DNA from: Clostridiales bacterium | GTDB taxonomy: Bacteria; Bacillota; Clostridia; Clostridiales; Oxobacteraceae | Length of the DNA stretch: 64,000 bases | Direction of reading: 5' to 3' | NCBI GenBank assembly: GCA_030016385.1 | Contig: JASEJN010000006.1 | Coordinates: forward strand, 1 to 64,000 | Shown here: one piece after another, positions 25,512-35,630 of the stretch | Position numbering within the stretch: position 1 is the first letter of the stretch | Layout: each line of letters starts with the position of its first letter | The notes under the pieces: generated by a model | Seen by the model: the letters and a program-made list of their open reading frames with translations, nothing else | Databases searched by the model: none | What the model was told of the DNA's origin: nothing | Program-made: the position numbers and the translations under genes

Positions 25512-26331
25512 TTTGAAGCACCGTGCCCTTGCTTTCCATATTCTCAGAAAGCGCTGCCCGCTCCTTTGGCGGAAGATATGTCTTTAGTTTGTCCTCAATT
25601 ACTCTTGGATTTACTCCCGACTGTATCGAAAGTATGCCTTCAAGCATCATTTCCTTCATTTCACATTCTTCCGATGTTTTCATCTCAAGTTTGTTTGAAA
25701 GGGGACCCAGTATAAAATTCGCCATTACCGCTCCATAAAAAGACGTTACGATAGCCTTTGCCATACCGGGACCTAATGTGCTCGGGTCATTTAATTGCAC
25801 AAGCATCTGGACAAGGCCGATAAGTGTTCCTATCATCCCATAGGCAGGAGCATATCCTGCCCATGATTTCAAAAGATTTATTTCATCTGTATGCCTTTTT
25901 TCCATAGAAGACACTTCGGACTCTAATACATCTCTTATGGTCTCGGGTTCCTGCCCGTCCACCACCATCTGTATGCCACTCTTTAGGAAATCGTCATCGA
26001 TAGAATCGATTTCCTCTTCAAGTGATAATAACCCTTCCTTTCTCGCCTTCTTTGACAGGCTCACAAACTTTTCAATAAGCATTCCATATGAAGGATGCTT
26101 GATTATGAAAGCATTTTTAATCGATGCTGGAAGTTTTTTCAAAGTATCGGCAGAATAGGCTATCATTATCGTAAAAAACGAACCACCTATAGTAATAAAT
26201 ACAGACGGCAAATCCCAAAAAGGCCTCAGGCTGCCCAGGCTGTATTTATTTCCATTTAGCGCCATCCCGTTTATAATGGCCAGCATGCCTAAAATCGTCC
26301 CTATAATTGTGGCTAAATCTCTCTTCTTCAT
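25504..26331 (-). CDS. motA: Flagellar stator protein MotA
   Basis: A 275-residue protein with four membrane helices and the cytoplasmic loop with LKSWAGYAPAYGMIGTLIGL and LVQMLVQLNDPSTLGPGMA that touches FliG. With MotB it makes the ion channel that drives rotation. The start overlaps the flbD stop by four bases, so flbD, motA and motB are coupled. Confidence 0.95.
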   Translation of the reverse strand: MKKRDLATIIGTILGMLAIINGMALNGNKYSLGSLRPFWDLPSVFITIGGSFFTIMIAYSADTLKKLPASIKNAFIIKHPSYGMLIEKFVSLSKKARKEGLLSLEEEIDSIDDDFLKSGIQMVVDGQEPETIRDVLESEVSSMEKRHTDEINLLKSWAGYAPAYGMIGTLIGLVQMLVQLNDPSTLGPGMAKAIVTSFYGAVMANFILGPLSNKLEMKTSEECEMKEMMLEGILSIQSGVNPRVIEDKLKTYLPPKERAALSENMESKGTVLQNE

Positions 26332-26534
26332 TCTCTGCTTACCTCCGGAATATTCGAATAATACTTTCTTCGAAAGTTTATAATTCTTTGAATGATCACG
26401 TCCGGTGATTCGCGGACAATAAATTTTTTATCAGTGGTTGTCGTAACAACAGTATCAGGCGTCACTTCCAACTTCTCAATCAAATCACAGTTCAAATAAA
26501 ATTCTTTGCCGCTTAAGCCAGTCAATTTAATCAT
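26328..26534 (-). CDS. flbD: FlbD-family protein
   Basis: A 68-residue protein with MIKLTGLSGKEFYLNCDLIE and TVVTTTTDKKFIVRESPDVI, the complete FlbD pattern of Gram-positive flagellar clusters (also called SwrD). In Bacillus, SwrD raises motor power, which fits its coupling to motA/motB here. Confidence 0.92.
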   Translation of the reverse strand: MIKLTGLSGKEFYLNCDLIEKLEVTPDTVVTTTTDKKFIVRESPDVIIQRIINFRRKYYSNIPEVSRE

Positions 26535-26548
26535 TTATAAATACCTCA

Positions 26549-27424
26549 TTATCTCTTTAAATTTAAAAGTTCCTGCAGCATTTCATCCGAGGTAGTTATG
26601 GACCTTGAATTCGCCTGAAAAGCCCTGCTTGTTATTATCATGTCCGTAAATTCATTTGCAAGGTCGACATTCGACATCTCAAGTGTCCCCTGCTCTATGC
26701 TTGAATTAATATCTATACCCGCTTGTACAAGTTCAGGCTGACCGGAATTGGATGTCGTTTCATAATTATTTCCGCCAAGCTTTTTAAGTCCTGCAGGATT
26801 TGTAAATCTCGCGAGGGCAACTTTTCCTACGACCGTAGGTGTATCTACGCCTTCATATAGCGCCGATACGGTGCCATCCGCCTGAATGCTTATGCTGTTG
26901 ATCTTATTGCCTGTCCCATCCTCTTCATTGATAACAATATTCGATAAATTAGTATCAAATACCGGAGCAGCACCTGCAGCCGCAGTATTCGCATATCCCT
27001 GAAGAATATAGCCGTCTGAGTTTACAATGTTAAACTGTGTTGTAGCCGCGCCTGCAACTTCGCTTAAATTAAATGCTCCGTCTCTTGTGTACACATTTTC
27101 GCCAGGCTTTTTTATTATGAAAAAGCCATCTCCGTCTATGGCAAGGTCATACGGCCTTCCGGTAGGCTGCGGTGCACCTTGATTCATTATTGTATCGATG
27201 CCTCCGACCTGCATGCCGAGCCCTATTTGCCTCGGATTTATCCCGCCTCTGTTTGCTGTTGGCGATGAAGCGTCGGCTATTGTCTGGCTGAATATATCCT
27301 GGAAGCGCACCCTTCCTGATTTAAAAGCCGTAGTACTTACATTTGCAATATTATTTGCAATAACATCCATTTTTACCTGATTATTTTTCATCCCGGAAAC
27401 TCCCGAGAACAATGATCTTAACAT
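26549..27424 (-). CDS. flgE: Flagellar hook protein FlgE
   Basis: The 291-residue protein has the hook/rod ends MLRSLFSGVSGMKNNQVKMD with NNIANVSTTAFK, and C-terminal EMSNVDLANEFTDMIITSRA. It is short for a FlgE, meaning few outer domains, so it could also be read as a FlgG-type protein. Position behind fliK, flgD and the TIGR02530-type gene supports hook protein. The ATG at 27424 follows GGGGAGG; the upstream ATG at 27466 is not used. Confidence 0.85.
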   Translation of the reverse strand: MLRSLFSGVSGMKNNQVKMDVIANNIANVSTTAFKSGRVRFQDIFSQTIADASSPTANRGGINPRQIGLGMQVGGIDTIMNQGAPQPTGRPYDLAIDGDGFFIIKKPGENVYTRDGAFNLSEVAGAATTQFNIVNSDGYILQGYANTAAAGAAPVFDTNLSNIVINEEDGTGNKINSISIQADGTVSALYEGVDTPTVVGKVALARFTNPAGLKKLGGNNYETTSNSGQPELVQAGIDINSSIEQGTLEMSNVDLANEFTDMIITSRAFQANSRSITTSDEMLQELLNLKR

Positions 27425-27503
27425 AATATAACCTCCCCAAATTTTTATTAGCGCCGCTTCAGTCAATCCGCGGCTAAAAGGCTTCCTCCAAGAGGTCCGG
27501 CCT

Positions 27504-27896
27504 TTAATATATTACAACTGCACTGTCTATGTTCGTAAATATATTCTCATTTGCCTTATCTTTACCGACGGCTGTTATTATGGTTTTATTTTTTATGCTC
27601 GCTACAAAAGCAATATCCTTGTATAAAAGGACGGATTCCTTTGCACCCTTCAAATCTGCCTTTTCCATGGCATCGTTCAACCTCTTTATATCTTCATCAT
27701 CAAGATTGATATTTCTATCCTTAAGCCTTTCCATGGCATGGGCCGATAATTTTACACCAGTGGATTTCTCTAATTCCTTTTGAAAGATTTCCTGAAAGCC
27801 AGTGCCTTTTCGCTTCGCATTTCCAATACTTTCAGTTTGCGGCAGAGAGACAGGAACAACTTTGCCATTGATTATCCTAAAGGGCAATATTTCCAC
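27504..27896 (-). CDS. Flagellar operon protein, TIGR02530 family
   Basis: A 130-residue protein with LSAHAMERLKDRNINLDDED and an end VASIKNKTIITAVGKDKANE ... IDSAVVIY, the marks of the conserved but uncharacterised protein always found between flgD and flgE in Firmicutes. Its start overlaps the end of flgD by 20 bp. A role in hook assembly is assumed from place only. Confidence 0.88.
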   Translation of the reverse strand: MEILPFRIINGKVVPVSLPQTESIGNAKRKGTGFQEIFQKELEKSTGVKLSAHAMERLKDRNINLDDEDIKRLNDAMEKADLKGAKESVLLYKDIAFVASIKNKTIITAVGKDKANENIFTNIDSAVVIY

Positions 27897-28302
27897 TTCC
27901 TTCGTTTTGCAACTGCACTACGTTGTCCACATCATATTCTTTATCGCCAATTACAATATCGACTTCCCCGTCTTCTAATCTTACGCTGCTTACAATCCCC
28001 TGATCATATGTACCGTCACTATTTACCACCATGGCCGTCTTCCCTATCATAAGGCTGCCCTGCTGAAACTTTTCCGAATTTAGAATAGTACCGATTGAAT
28101 TATTTAAATTCGTCAGCTCTTCGAGCGTCGAGAACTGTGCCATCTGGTCTATATACTGACTGCTGTCCCCTGCATTTAAAGGATCCTGATGCTGTAGCTC
28201 TGCTGCGAGAAGCATTAAAAAACCATCTTTGCTTATTTCATTCCTTCCGGCATCATTTGTTGTAATATTTCCCGCAAGAGGGCTTGCATTGTATACTTTC
28301 AT
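27877..28302 (-). CDS. flgD: Hook cap protein FlgD
   Basis: A 141-residue, short FlgD. The N-terminal conserved block is clear: ISKDGFLMLLAAELQHQDPL and SSQYIDQMAQFSTLEELTNL. It lacks the large C-terminal FnIII/FLN part of proteobacterial FlgD, as is common in Gram-positives. It caps the growing hook and is placed between fliK and the TIGR02530-type gene. Confidence 0.93.
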   Translation of the reverse strand: MKVYNASPLAGNITTNDAGRNEISKDGFLMLLAAELQHQDPLNAGDSSQYIDQMAQFSTLEELTNLNNSIGTILNSEKFQQGSLMIGKTAMVVNSDGTYDQGIVSSVRLEDGEVDIVIGDKEYDVDNVVQLQNEGSGNIAL

Positions 28303-28314
28303 CTCTTATACCTC

Positions 28315-29715
28315 CTATGCTAACATATTGACTATGCCTGAATTATTGTTGCTGTTCATTTCTGCTGCAACAGGCTGCCCGGCAAAATCAGCACTGCCGC
28401 CGTGGCTTCCATAGCTTCTTTTATAAAATTGTCTGCCTTCATTTGCAAAACTGTTAAAACTGTGGGTGTCGCCATGTTCCAAACCTACGGATATGCTGAA
28501 TTTGGAAACATCCACATTCTGGTCTTTAAGGCTTTCCTTAATCTCAGGTATGCTTGACTCGAGCATATCCTTAACATGGCTGTTCTCAACTATTATTTTG
28601 CTTAACATGTTTCCCTTTTCCATCACAAGCTTGATATCTATATCCCCGAGTTCAGGCGGTTTAAGGCTTACCCTGAGTTCCGAGACGCCATTGTTTCTCA
28701 AAAGCTTTATCTTGTCATATATCTGATTCAGCACGTCTTCCTTATCGATATAAGGAACGCCGCCATTCTCTGCATTAAAGGCCTTTACACTGTCCGCAAC
28801 ATTATTTGCGACATCCGGTTTAAAAACATTACCCTGCAATGGGACTTCCTTACCCTTGGCTATAGAGGCTGTATCTTCTTTCTGCTCAATCCGGGTCTTT
28901 GGCATTCCGTCTTCATTATTATTGCTTTTAGCAGTTTCTTCATGTGCTATCAATTCCTCAATATTTATATTGCTGTTCTTGTTCTCCTTATTTTGTGCAT
29001 CTGCATCCTTACCGCCCTGATTAGCCTGTCCATCCTTTTCTGCATGTATCTGCTGCTGTTCTTTATCCATGCCGTCCTTTACAACCTGCCCATTAGTTTC
29101 CTGCTTTTGCATGCCTTTAAGCAAATCCAGTTTTATAAATGTCTCGGTGTTTTTAGCTTTGTTTGCCTCGACGTTTGCTTTGCCATCCTGCTTCTCATCC
29201 TGAACTGATTCTTGCAGACTTTCATCTGAAATGGGATGATTTTCATTAGCGCCGCCTGAAGATTCCGATATAGCATCAACCTTTGAAGTATTGCTGCCTT
29301 GTACCGGTATGAAAATTCCGGAATTATCACTACCCAAAACAGCACCCGAAGTATTTTTATCTAATGCAGAAACATTAACCATACTGCCTGCTTCTTCTCC
29401 CTTTTGCAGCATACCATTACAATCAAAAAGTTCTCCCTCGGCCCCACTTTTTAATGAAACCTGACCAGCGGTGTCCGTGGATCCGGTTATATCTGCGCCT
29501 TTTGAAGGAACATTCAAAAAAGCAGCATTTTGTCCTGATTCCATTTTTTGAGCGGCGGCCATATCTTTGCCCGTATCATTCTGCAGAACAACAGTTTGCC
29601 CTAATGCTGCACACAGAAGCGCCGCAAACAGGTCTGGAATCTCTTTTCCCTTTAAAGCATCCTTGACGGTCTGCCCGCTTTGATTTTGCATCGAATTTTT
29701 AATGATCTCTATCAA
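28315..29715 (-). CDS. fliK: Hook-length control protein FliK
   Basis: About 466 residues: a long low-complexity, Gln/Asn/Lys-rich N-terminal part (the ruler) and a conserved C-terminal Flg_hook domain (LRVSLKPPELGDIDIKLVME and onward) that contacts FlhB to end hook growth. TTG at 29715 is the likely start behind GGGAGGTGAT; GTG or ATG readings near it are inside the ribosome site or out of frame. It follows fliJ after a few bases. Confidence 0.88.
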   Translation of the reverse strand: MIEIIKNSMQNQSGQTVKDALKGKEIPDLFAALLCAALGQTVVLQNDTGKDMAAAQKMESGQNAAFLNVPSKGADITGSTDTAGQVSLKSGAEGELFDCNGMLQKGEEAGSMVNVSALDKNTSGAVLGSDNSGIFIPVQGSNTSKVDAISESSGGANENHPISDESLQESVQDEKQDGKANVEANKAKNTETFIKLDLLKGMQKQETNGQVVKDGMDKEQQQIHAEKDGQANQGGKDADAQNKENKNSNINIEELIAHEETAKSNNNEDGMPKTRIEQKEDTASIAKGKEVPLQGNVFKPDVANNVADSVKAFNAENGGVPYIDKEDVLNQIYDKIKLLRNNGVSELRVSLKPPELGDIDIKLVMEKGNMLSKIIVENSHVKDMLESSIPEIKESLKDQNVDVSKFSISVGLEHGDTHSFNSFANEGRQFYKRSYGSHGGSADFAGQPVAAEMNSNNNSGIVNMLA

Positions 29716-29719
29716 ATCA

Positions 29720-30166
29720 TCACCTCCCTTCAAATTTATCAGCTTTCATATAACTATAAAGTCCAAATTCGTCGTTTTGCTTTTGTTCAACTCTGTCAAC
29801 TGATATGTCATATTGAAACTTAGCTTTCTCTTTAAGCTTATCCATAACCTTTCTATCCTTTTTGCTGTCTTCCATCTCCTTTCTCTTTATATTCATCTCA
29901 TCTTCAATAAGCTTTACGACCTTTTCCTGTTCATCTATCCTTTCCTTTAACAGCGATATATAATTAAAGTTTGCAATATACTGTACTATCCCGGTACTTT
30001 TAACCGGTTTTGCGATATGTTCGGAAAATTTATCCTTAAAGCATTTCAAGTTCTTTTCCTCTTTCAAATATTTTAACCTGGATTTCACAAATGCTCTTTT
30101 TTTTATATCTTCCACTGTCATCCTGTGGTCTAGAACTTTTTGAAGCCTGAATGCAAATTTTTCCAT
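29720..30166 (-). CDS. fliJ: Flagellar export chaperone/coiled-coil protein FliJ
   Basis: A 148-residue, highly charged, almost fully helical protein beginning MEKFAFRLQKVLDHRMTVED, as FliJ does. FliJ sits like the gamma subunit of the F1 ATPase in the FliI hexamer. It follows fliI and precedes fliK. Sequence identity in this family is low; place and coiled-coil form make the call. Confidence 0.88.
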   Translation of the reverse strand: MEKFAFRLQKVLDHRMTVEDIKKRAFVKSRLKYLKEEKNLKCFKDKFSEHIAKPVKSTGIVQYIANFNYISLLKERIDEQEKVVKLIEDEMNIKRKEMEDSKKDRKVMDKLKEKAKFQYDISVDRVEQKQNDEFGLYSYMKADKFEGR

Positions 30167-30237
30167 TATCCATCCTACCTATCCCGATGTTTTCTATTTA
30201 TCGCATAAATGCGCACTGCAATTTTGTATCATCTGCA

Positions 30238-31557
30238 CTACTTATATATTCCCTTCATCGCATCCATCGTATCGTCAAAGTTTATGTATGTATCCTTATC
30301 CTGCTTTAGGAAATCCATCAACTTATCTATGTATTTTATGGATTTATCAATACCGGGGTTGCTTCCCTTCGCATATGCGCCTATATTTATAAGATCCTCG
30401 GCATTTTTATACGTTGCAAGTATGCTTCTCAGATCCCCCGCCATATCCTTTTGCTTTTTACTGACGATTACATCCATAAGCCTGCTTATGCTGGACAGTA
30501 TATCTATGGCAGGATAATGGTTCCTTGATGCAAGATCCCTTGAAAGTATTATGTGACCGTCAAGTATTCCTCTTACGGCATCTGAAATAGGCTCATTGAA
30601 ATCATCCCCGTCCACGAGTACTGTATAAAATGCGGTTATTGAACCTTTTTCAGACATTCCCGACCTCTCTAAAAGTTTTGGGAGTATTGAAAATACCGAT
30701 GGAGTATATCCCTTAGTTGCCGGCGGCTCGCCTATCGCAAGGCCCACTTCTCTTTGTGCCATTGCAAACCGTGTTACAGAATCCATCATGAGCATTACTT
30801 TCTTTCCCCTGTCCCTGAAGTATTCAGCAACAGCAGTTGCGGTATAAGCTCCTTTAAGCCTTACCAGAGCCGGCTGATCCGATGTTGCGCATACTACAAC
30901 ACTCTTTTTCATTCCATCCTTTCCAAGATCCTTCTCAATAAAATCCTTAACTTCACGGCCTCTCTCTCCTATAAGACCTATAACATTTACATCTGCCCCG
31001 CTGTACCTCGATATCATTCCAAGAAGCGTGCTCTTTCCAACACCGCTACCCGAGAAAATACCAACTCTTTGACCTTCTCCACATGTCAAAAATCCATCGA
31101 TCGCTTTAACGCCTGTCGGCATTACTTTGCTTATTCTCGGCCTCTTAAGCGGATCTGGCGGCACATTATTTACGGGGTACAGTATATAATCGTCGATCTT
31201 TCCACCATTTAATGGATTGCCAAGGCCATCTAAGGCCTTTCCTAAAAGTTCATCGCCTACCCTTACTGTAAGCATTTTACCTGTTGGCTTTACTATGGAG
31301 CCGGGGCCTATTCCCTTAAGCTCGCCAAGAGGCATCAAGATTATATTATCTTCCTTAAAACCAACCACTTCGGATAAAACAGGATTCTCCATATTCCCGG
31401 AAAAAATCCAGCAGACTTCGCCAATAAAAGATTTTATTCCTTCAACCTCAATAGTAAGTCCTATAAGCTTGCTGACCTTTCCTACACTCTCTATGGTATT
31501 CGTCGATTCAATCAAGCTTTTCAAATACTTAAAACCAATTTGCTCCATAATTATCAT
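30238..31557 (-). CDS. fliI: Flagellum-specific ATPase FliI
   Basis: The 439-residue protein has the P-loop GSGVGKST (170-177), the IGLIGERGREVKDFIE motif and the QREVGLAIGEPPATKGYTPS motif of FliI. It energises export of rod, hook and filament parts. The ATG at 31557 overlaps the fliH stop (ATGA); a second ATG three codons on (31548) is also possible. Confidence 0.96.
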   Translation of the reverse strand: MIIMEQIGFKYLKSLIESTNTIESVGKVSKLIGLTIEVEGIKSFIGEVCWIFSGNMENPVLSEVVGFKEDNIILMPLGELKGIGPGSIVKPTGKMLTVRVGDELLGKALDGLGNPLNGGKIDDYILYPVNNVPPDPLKRPRISKVMPTGVKAIDGFLTCGEGQRVGIFSGSGVGKSTLLGMISRYSGADVNVIGLIGERGREVKDFIEKDLGKDGMKKSVVVCATSDQPALVRLKGAYTATAVAEYFRDRGKKVMLMMDSVTRFAMAQREVGLAIGEPPATKGYTPSVFSILPKLLERSGMSEKGSITAFYTVLVDGDDFNEPISDAVRGILDGHIILSRDLASRNHYPAIDILSSISRLMDVIVSKKQKDMAGDLRSILATYKNAEDLINIGAYAKGSNPGIDKSIKYIDKLMDFLKQDKDTYINFDDTMDAMKGIYK

Positions 31558-32291
31558 CCTAAAAGAATATGTTTTATTCTATCCAGCTGTCTGTCTATCC
31601 GGGCATCGACCATGCCGTTTTTTGTGTTTATCATACATCCGCCACGGCCAACATCGTTATCCTTTACGATATTTACCGCTACATTCTCTCCCGCATATTT
31701 TGAAAGGTTCGCCCTCTCACAATCGAGAGCAGCATAATCCATGGGATTGACCCTTATTACTATTTGTCCCTTAGCAACCGTGTTCTCAATAGCACTCTTT
31801 ACGATATTTATTACCGCCGTATCCTTTGTATCGACTTCATACCTGATTATCTTCTCCGCGATAGTTAAGGCCAAGCCCAATATCTCATTTTTTTGTTTCT
31901 TGATATTATCCGCAGCTTCCCTATGGGCATCCTTCAGTACATATTCGGCATTCTTTCTGATTTCCAGCGTCTTGTTGAATCCATCCTGCCATCCCTTTTC
32001 AAGCCCCTCTGTGTGTCCTTTTTCAAAAGCTGTATTATATGCGCTCTCCTTTATCTTCTGGGCCTTTGCATTTGCAAGCTCTATTATCTGCTTGCTTTTT
32101 ACTTCGGCCTTATGTAATATTTCATCTGCCTGCTTGTTTATTTTTTCTAAATCTACTGTTTCAGCGCAATCTTCCGTTTTATTTTCAGTATCTTCTTTAC
32201 TCTGCTTAAGCTCTATTAGAGGTGTAGTAACTGTATAAACAAAATTGCTATTAACTTTATTATTTTTTATTATGTTATACGATAATTGCAT
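31554..32291 (-). CDS. fliH: Flagellar export ATPase regulator FliH
   Basis: A 245-residue protein with a long charged coiled coil, the GHTEGLEKGWQDGF-type repeat (Gly every four residues, about 95-115) typical of FliH, and a C-terminal V-ATPase E-like end. It tethers FliI to the C-ring. The ATG at 32291 is preferred with GAGGTGGAGAAG in front; it overlaps the end of fliG by 17 bp. Confidence 0.92.
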   Translation of the reverse strand: MQLSYNIIKNNKVNSNFVYTVTTPLIELKQSKEDTENKTEDCAETVDLEKINKQADEILHKAEVKSKQIIELANAKAQKIKESAYNTAFEKGHTEGLEKGWQDGFNKTLEIRKNAEYVLKDAHREAADNIKKQKNEILGLALTIAEKIIRYEVDTKDTAVINIVKSAIENTVAKGQIVIRVNPMDYAALDCERANLSKYAGENVAVNIVKDNDVGRGGCMINTKNGMVDARIDRQLDRIKHILLG

Positions 32292-33291
32292 CTTCTCCAC
32301 CTCTTGCAATTATTATCTCACCTGTTTCGTCTAGCCTTCTTATTATGCTTACGATGTTCTGCTGCGCTTTCTCAACATCCATAAGCCTTACAGGACCTAA
32401 GTACTGTATATCCTCCTTTAACAGGGCACCTGCCCTCTTTGACATATTCCTGTAAATAGCATCCGAAACCTCTTCGGAACATCCTTTCAAAGCAAGAGCT
32501 AAATCTTTATTGTCCACTTCTCTTAAAACAATTTGTATCGAAGCATTATCAAGATTGATTATATCTTCAAATACAAACAAGTTGGATCTAACTTTTTCAG
32601 CCAATTCAGGTTCATCTTTCCCGAGATGTTCTATGATGCTTTTCTCCGTTCCACGGTCAACCTGATTCAGGATTTGCACTAAGGAATCCACACCGCCTAT
32701 AGATGCCACATCAGGCCTTATGACATTTGATAATTTCTTTTCAAGTACTTTTTCAACCTCATGTACAACCACGGGTGATGTGCTTTTCATCGATGCGATC
32801 CTCTTTGCCACATCGTATTGCTTATCTTCAGGAAGCCCTGATAAAACCTGGCCGGCTTTTTCAGGCTGAATATGGCACAGTATCAAAGCTATCGTCTGGG
32901 GATGTTCATTGGATATCAGGCTTAAAAGCTGCTGGGCATCAGCCTTTCTTGCGACAGCAAAGGGCCTGTATTGATGGGTTATCTCGCTAACCTGATCTAT
33001 GATCTCCATGGCCTTTTGTACGCCGAGAGCTTTGCTTAAAAGTGCTTTGGCATACTCGACTCCGCCCTCAATTATAAATTCCTTTGCCTTATTCAGGTTT
33101 ATAAATTCCTCTAAAACCATATCCTTTAAATTCGGCCTGAGCTTTGCAGTATTTGTAATCTCATATGTTATCCTTTGTATATCCTTCTCAGGCAATCTTT
33201 TAATTATATTAGATGAGACATCAGGACCCAATGCGATAAACAGTACAGCAGCTTTCTGGACCCCGGTCAGTTTGTCAACCTTAACAGTCAA
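32275..33291 (-). CDS. fliG: Flagellar motor switch protein FliG
   Basis: A 338-residue protein with the N-terminal LTGVQKAAVLFIALGPDVSS, middle SNEHPQTIALILCHIQPEKA, and the C-terminal torque helix region with charged residues (FEDIINLDNASIQIVLREVD). It converts stator ion flow into torque and binds FliF, FliM and FliY. It starts 5 bp after fliF. Confidence 0.97.
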   Translation of the reverse strand: MTVKVDKLTGVQKAAVLFIALGPDVSSNIIKRLPEKDIQRITYEITNTAKLRPNLKDMVLEEFINLNKAKEFIIEGGVEYAKALLSKALGVQKAMEIIDQVSEITHQYRPFAVARKADAQQLLSLISNEHPQTIALILCHIQPEKAGQVLSGLPEDKQYDVAKRIASMKSTSPVVVHEVEKVLEKKLSNVIRPDVASIGGVDSLVQILNQVDRGTEKSIIEHLGKDEPELAEKVRSNLFVFEDIINLDNASIQIVLREVDNKDLALALKGCSEEVSDAIYRNMSKRAGALLKEDIQYLGPVRLMDVEKAQQNIVSIIRRLDETGEIIIARGGEDAIIV

Positions 33292-33296
33292 TCAAA

Positions 33297-34880
33297 TCAC
33301 CTCTCATCTTCTGCAAGCCAGGATTTTACTATTTCTACAACTTGATCCGGTTTTTTATTTGCATATTTCTTAATTTCATCTGTAAGATCCGGTTTTTGTT
33401 CTTTTTCTTCTTCTAATATTGTAGGAGATTCGACAACCTCATTCACAGCTACAGGTTTATTTTCTGTCATATCGACGACTTCCGGCTCTGCGGCCATAGC
33501 CTCATCTACTTCCCTCTTAGCACGTGATGCCCTTATTCTCGAAACAATAAACAGCAATAATAGCAACCCTAATACTGCAGCCAGAGGATATCCAATATAT
33601 TCAGCATATTTTTTAATTCTATCATTGTTCTGCATCGCATTCAGATCATCCTGTACGGTCCTTTTGCCTGAAATATCAAACGGCATGCCCTCAACATTTA
33701 TCAGATCACTCCTGCCGGCATTATTTACATAACCGGTAGCAGCCATGACGATATTGGCAACGGATTGTTTTTGCTCATCCGACAGGGTACCATCTATTAC
33801 AACAGAAGTTGACAGCCTCTTAACTTCTCCTGGAGCCTTAATCACCTTTTCCTCATCCTGTCCCACAGCATAGTTTGTTGTGGTATCCTCTTTAGTTGTA
33901 GGTGAATTATTTGCCGTACCCGTTTGTATATTATTCGTCGTCTGATTATCAATAGGGCTGCCCGAGTTGGTGCTTGAACTGTTAGGTGTTGTTTCCACCA
34001 GCTTATGCTGATCCTTTATTATCTGATCCTTGCCATAATGAATCGATGTCGTCTGCCTTGTATCAAAATCGAGATCGGCATTTACAGACACCTTCACCTT
34101 TTCCGAGCTGAAAACAGGATCGAGTATGGATTTTATATTACTCTCAAGCTGCTTTTCAAATGTTCTCTTTATATCCTGCCTGTTTCCTATGGATGGTGTC
34201 GAATTTTCATCGGCATTATATAAGTTCTCGCTGAGATAGTTAAAATTATTATCGACAACCGTTACATTCTCCTTGGGAAGATTTTGAACACTTCCGGAGA
34301 TAAGTGCAACTATGGTTTTGACGCTTTCCTGTGAAAGCTTCTGCCCATCCTTTAATTTCAATGTTACAGATGCCCTTGCAGGTTCCTGTTCCGTTACAAA
34401 TACACTTTGCTTTGGAAGCACGAGGTGCACTATAGCCTGGTCTACTTCGCTAAAAGCCTGAATTGTCCTCGCAAGCTCAGTTTCCAATGCCCTCTGGTAT
34501 TGTATGTTTATTTCGGTATCCGTCATGCCGAATTTGTTCTGGTCGAAAAGTTCAAAACCCTTTCCGGAAGACGGAAGCGCTCCAGACGATATCACATCGA
34601 GCCTGACTTCCTGTACTTTCCCTGCAGGCACTAGAACGCTGCTGCCCTGCAATTTATAAGGAGTTTTTCCCTTTTTCAACTCGGTTACAACCTTTGCCAT
34701 ATCTTCCTGTGAAATATTTAAAAAAAGCGGTTCATACTTTGGTTTACTTAAAAAAGCTATAAAAAAGATTATTGAAATAATAACTCCACTGGATAAAACA
34801 ATTATTCCTACCCTTCGCCCTTTGCTCAGTTTATTCCATCGTTCCTTAGTATTCTTTAACAGATCCCGAATTGTACCCAT
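33297..34880 (-). CDS. fliF: MS-ring protein FliF
   Basis: A 527-residue protein with membrane helices at about 25-45 and 432-452, the ring-building motifs between them (QRALETELARTIQAFSEVDQ), a Ser/Thr/Asn-rich loop around 300-340, and a cytoplasmic tail ending EIVKSWLAEDER that binds FliG. Normal length. It is the base on which the whole flagellum is built. Confidence 0.96.
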   Translation of the reverse strand: MGTIRDLLKNTKERWNKLSKGRRVGIIVLSSGVIISIIFFIAFLSKPKYEPLFLNISQEDMAKVVTELKKGKTPYKLQGSSVLVPAGKVQEVRLDVISSGALPSSGKGFELFDQNKFGMTDTEINIQYQRALETELARTIQAFSEVDQAIVHLVLPKQSVFVTEQEPARASVTLKLKDGQKLSQESVKTIVALISGSVQNLPKENVTVVDNNFNYLSENLYNADENSTPSIGNRQDIKRTFEKQLESNIKSILDPVFSSEKVKVSVNADLDFDTRQTTSIHYGKDQIIKDQHKLVETTPNSSSTNSGSPIDNQTTNNIQTGTANNSPTTKEDTTTNYAVGQDEEKVIKAPGEVKRLSTSVVIDGTLSDEQKQSVANIVMAATGYVNNAGRSDLINVEGMPFDISGKRTVQDDLNAMQNNDRIKKYAEYIGYPLAAVLGLLLLLFIVSRIRASRAKREVDEAMAAEPEVVDMTENKPVAVNEVVESPTILEEEKEQKPDLTDEIKKYANKKPDQVVEIVKSWLAEDER

Positions 34881-34897
34881 ATCTTATATGAGCCTCT

Positions 34898-35185
34898 TTA
34901 TATCTGCATTCTGCTTATTTCTTGATATGAATCCATAAGCTTGTTCCTGACCTGAACGACAAGCTCCATTTGTATTCTTGCTTCCTCGGCAGCGATAAGG
35001 GCCTGATGTATATCGGTAGATTGACCGGTTATTAATTTCTGTGTCTCATTGTCTGCATTAATCTGCAAATCATTTGCAGAATCTAACGCGTCCTTCAGAT
35101 AATCCCCAAAAGGTACGGAAACATTATTTTTTGATTTATTATCCTGCTGTATATTAAAATCAAACGCGCTCTTTTCTATTCTCAT
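34898..35185 (-). CDS. fliE: Hook-basal body protein FliE
   Basis: A 95-residue protein with the FliE end QALIAAEEARIQMELVVQVR and NKLMDSYQEISRMQI. It joins the MS-ring to the rod. The ATG at 35185 is taken as start; the GTG at 35194 directly overlaps the flgC stop and its ribosome site would be too close. Confidence 0.93.
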   Translation of the reverse strand: MRIEKSAFDFNIQQDNKSKNNVSVPFGDYLKDALDSANDLQINADNETQKLITGQSTDIHQALIAAEEARIQMELVVQVRNKLMDSYQEISRMQI

Positions 35186-35193
35186 CTTTAACA

Positions 35194-35628
35194 CTACCTT
35201 CCTATTTCAAGAGCTTTCTGGTACATGCTTTTCTCAGCGTTTACAGCCGTAACATTCGCTTCATATGCTCTTGTGGATGATATCATATCCACCATTTCTT
35301 TCAGTACGTCTACATTTGGCATTTCAACATATCCATCGGGTCCAGCATCAGGATTTGAAGGATCATATACCCTGTTAAACGGCGTCCTGCTATCATCGGT
35401 TATTCCGACTGCTTTTATGCCGTTCCCATCAAATTGACTATTATCAGATGTTTTATTTATTTCTCTGTCTAAATCTTCCTGAAAGACTGCTATTTTCCGT
35501 ATGTATGGCCCGCCATTTTCAGTACGGGTAGTTTTAGAATTGGCAATATTGCTTGCTATAGTATCCATTCTGAGCCTCTCTGCAGAAAGCCCGCTTTCGC
35601 TTATCCTCAAAGCCTTAAATACCTGCAT
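35194..35628 (-). CDS. flgC: Proximal rod protein FlgC
   Basis: A 144-residue protein beginning [20 protein letters not shown], with [20 protein letters not shown] and the C-terminal [20 protein letters not shown]. These are complete FlgC signatures. It lies 2 bp behind flgB. Confidence 0.96.
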   Translation of the reverse strand: MQVFKALRISESGLSAERLRMDTIASNIANSKTTRTENGGPYIRKIAVFQEDLDREINKTSDNSQFDGNGIKAVGITDDSRTPFNRVYDPSNPDAGPDGYVEMPNVDVLKEMVDMISSTRAYEANVTAVNAEKSMYQKALEIGR

Positions 35629-35630
35629 GA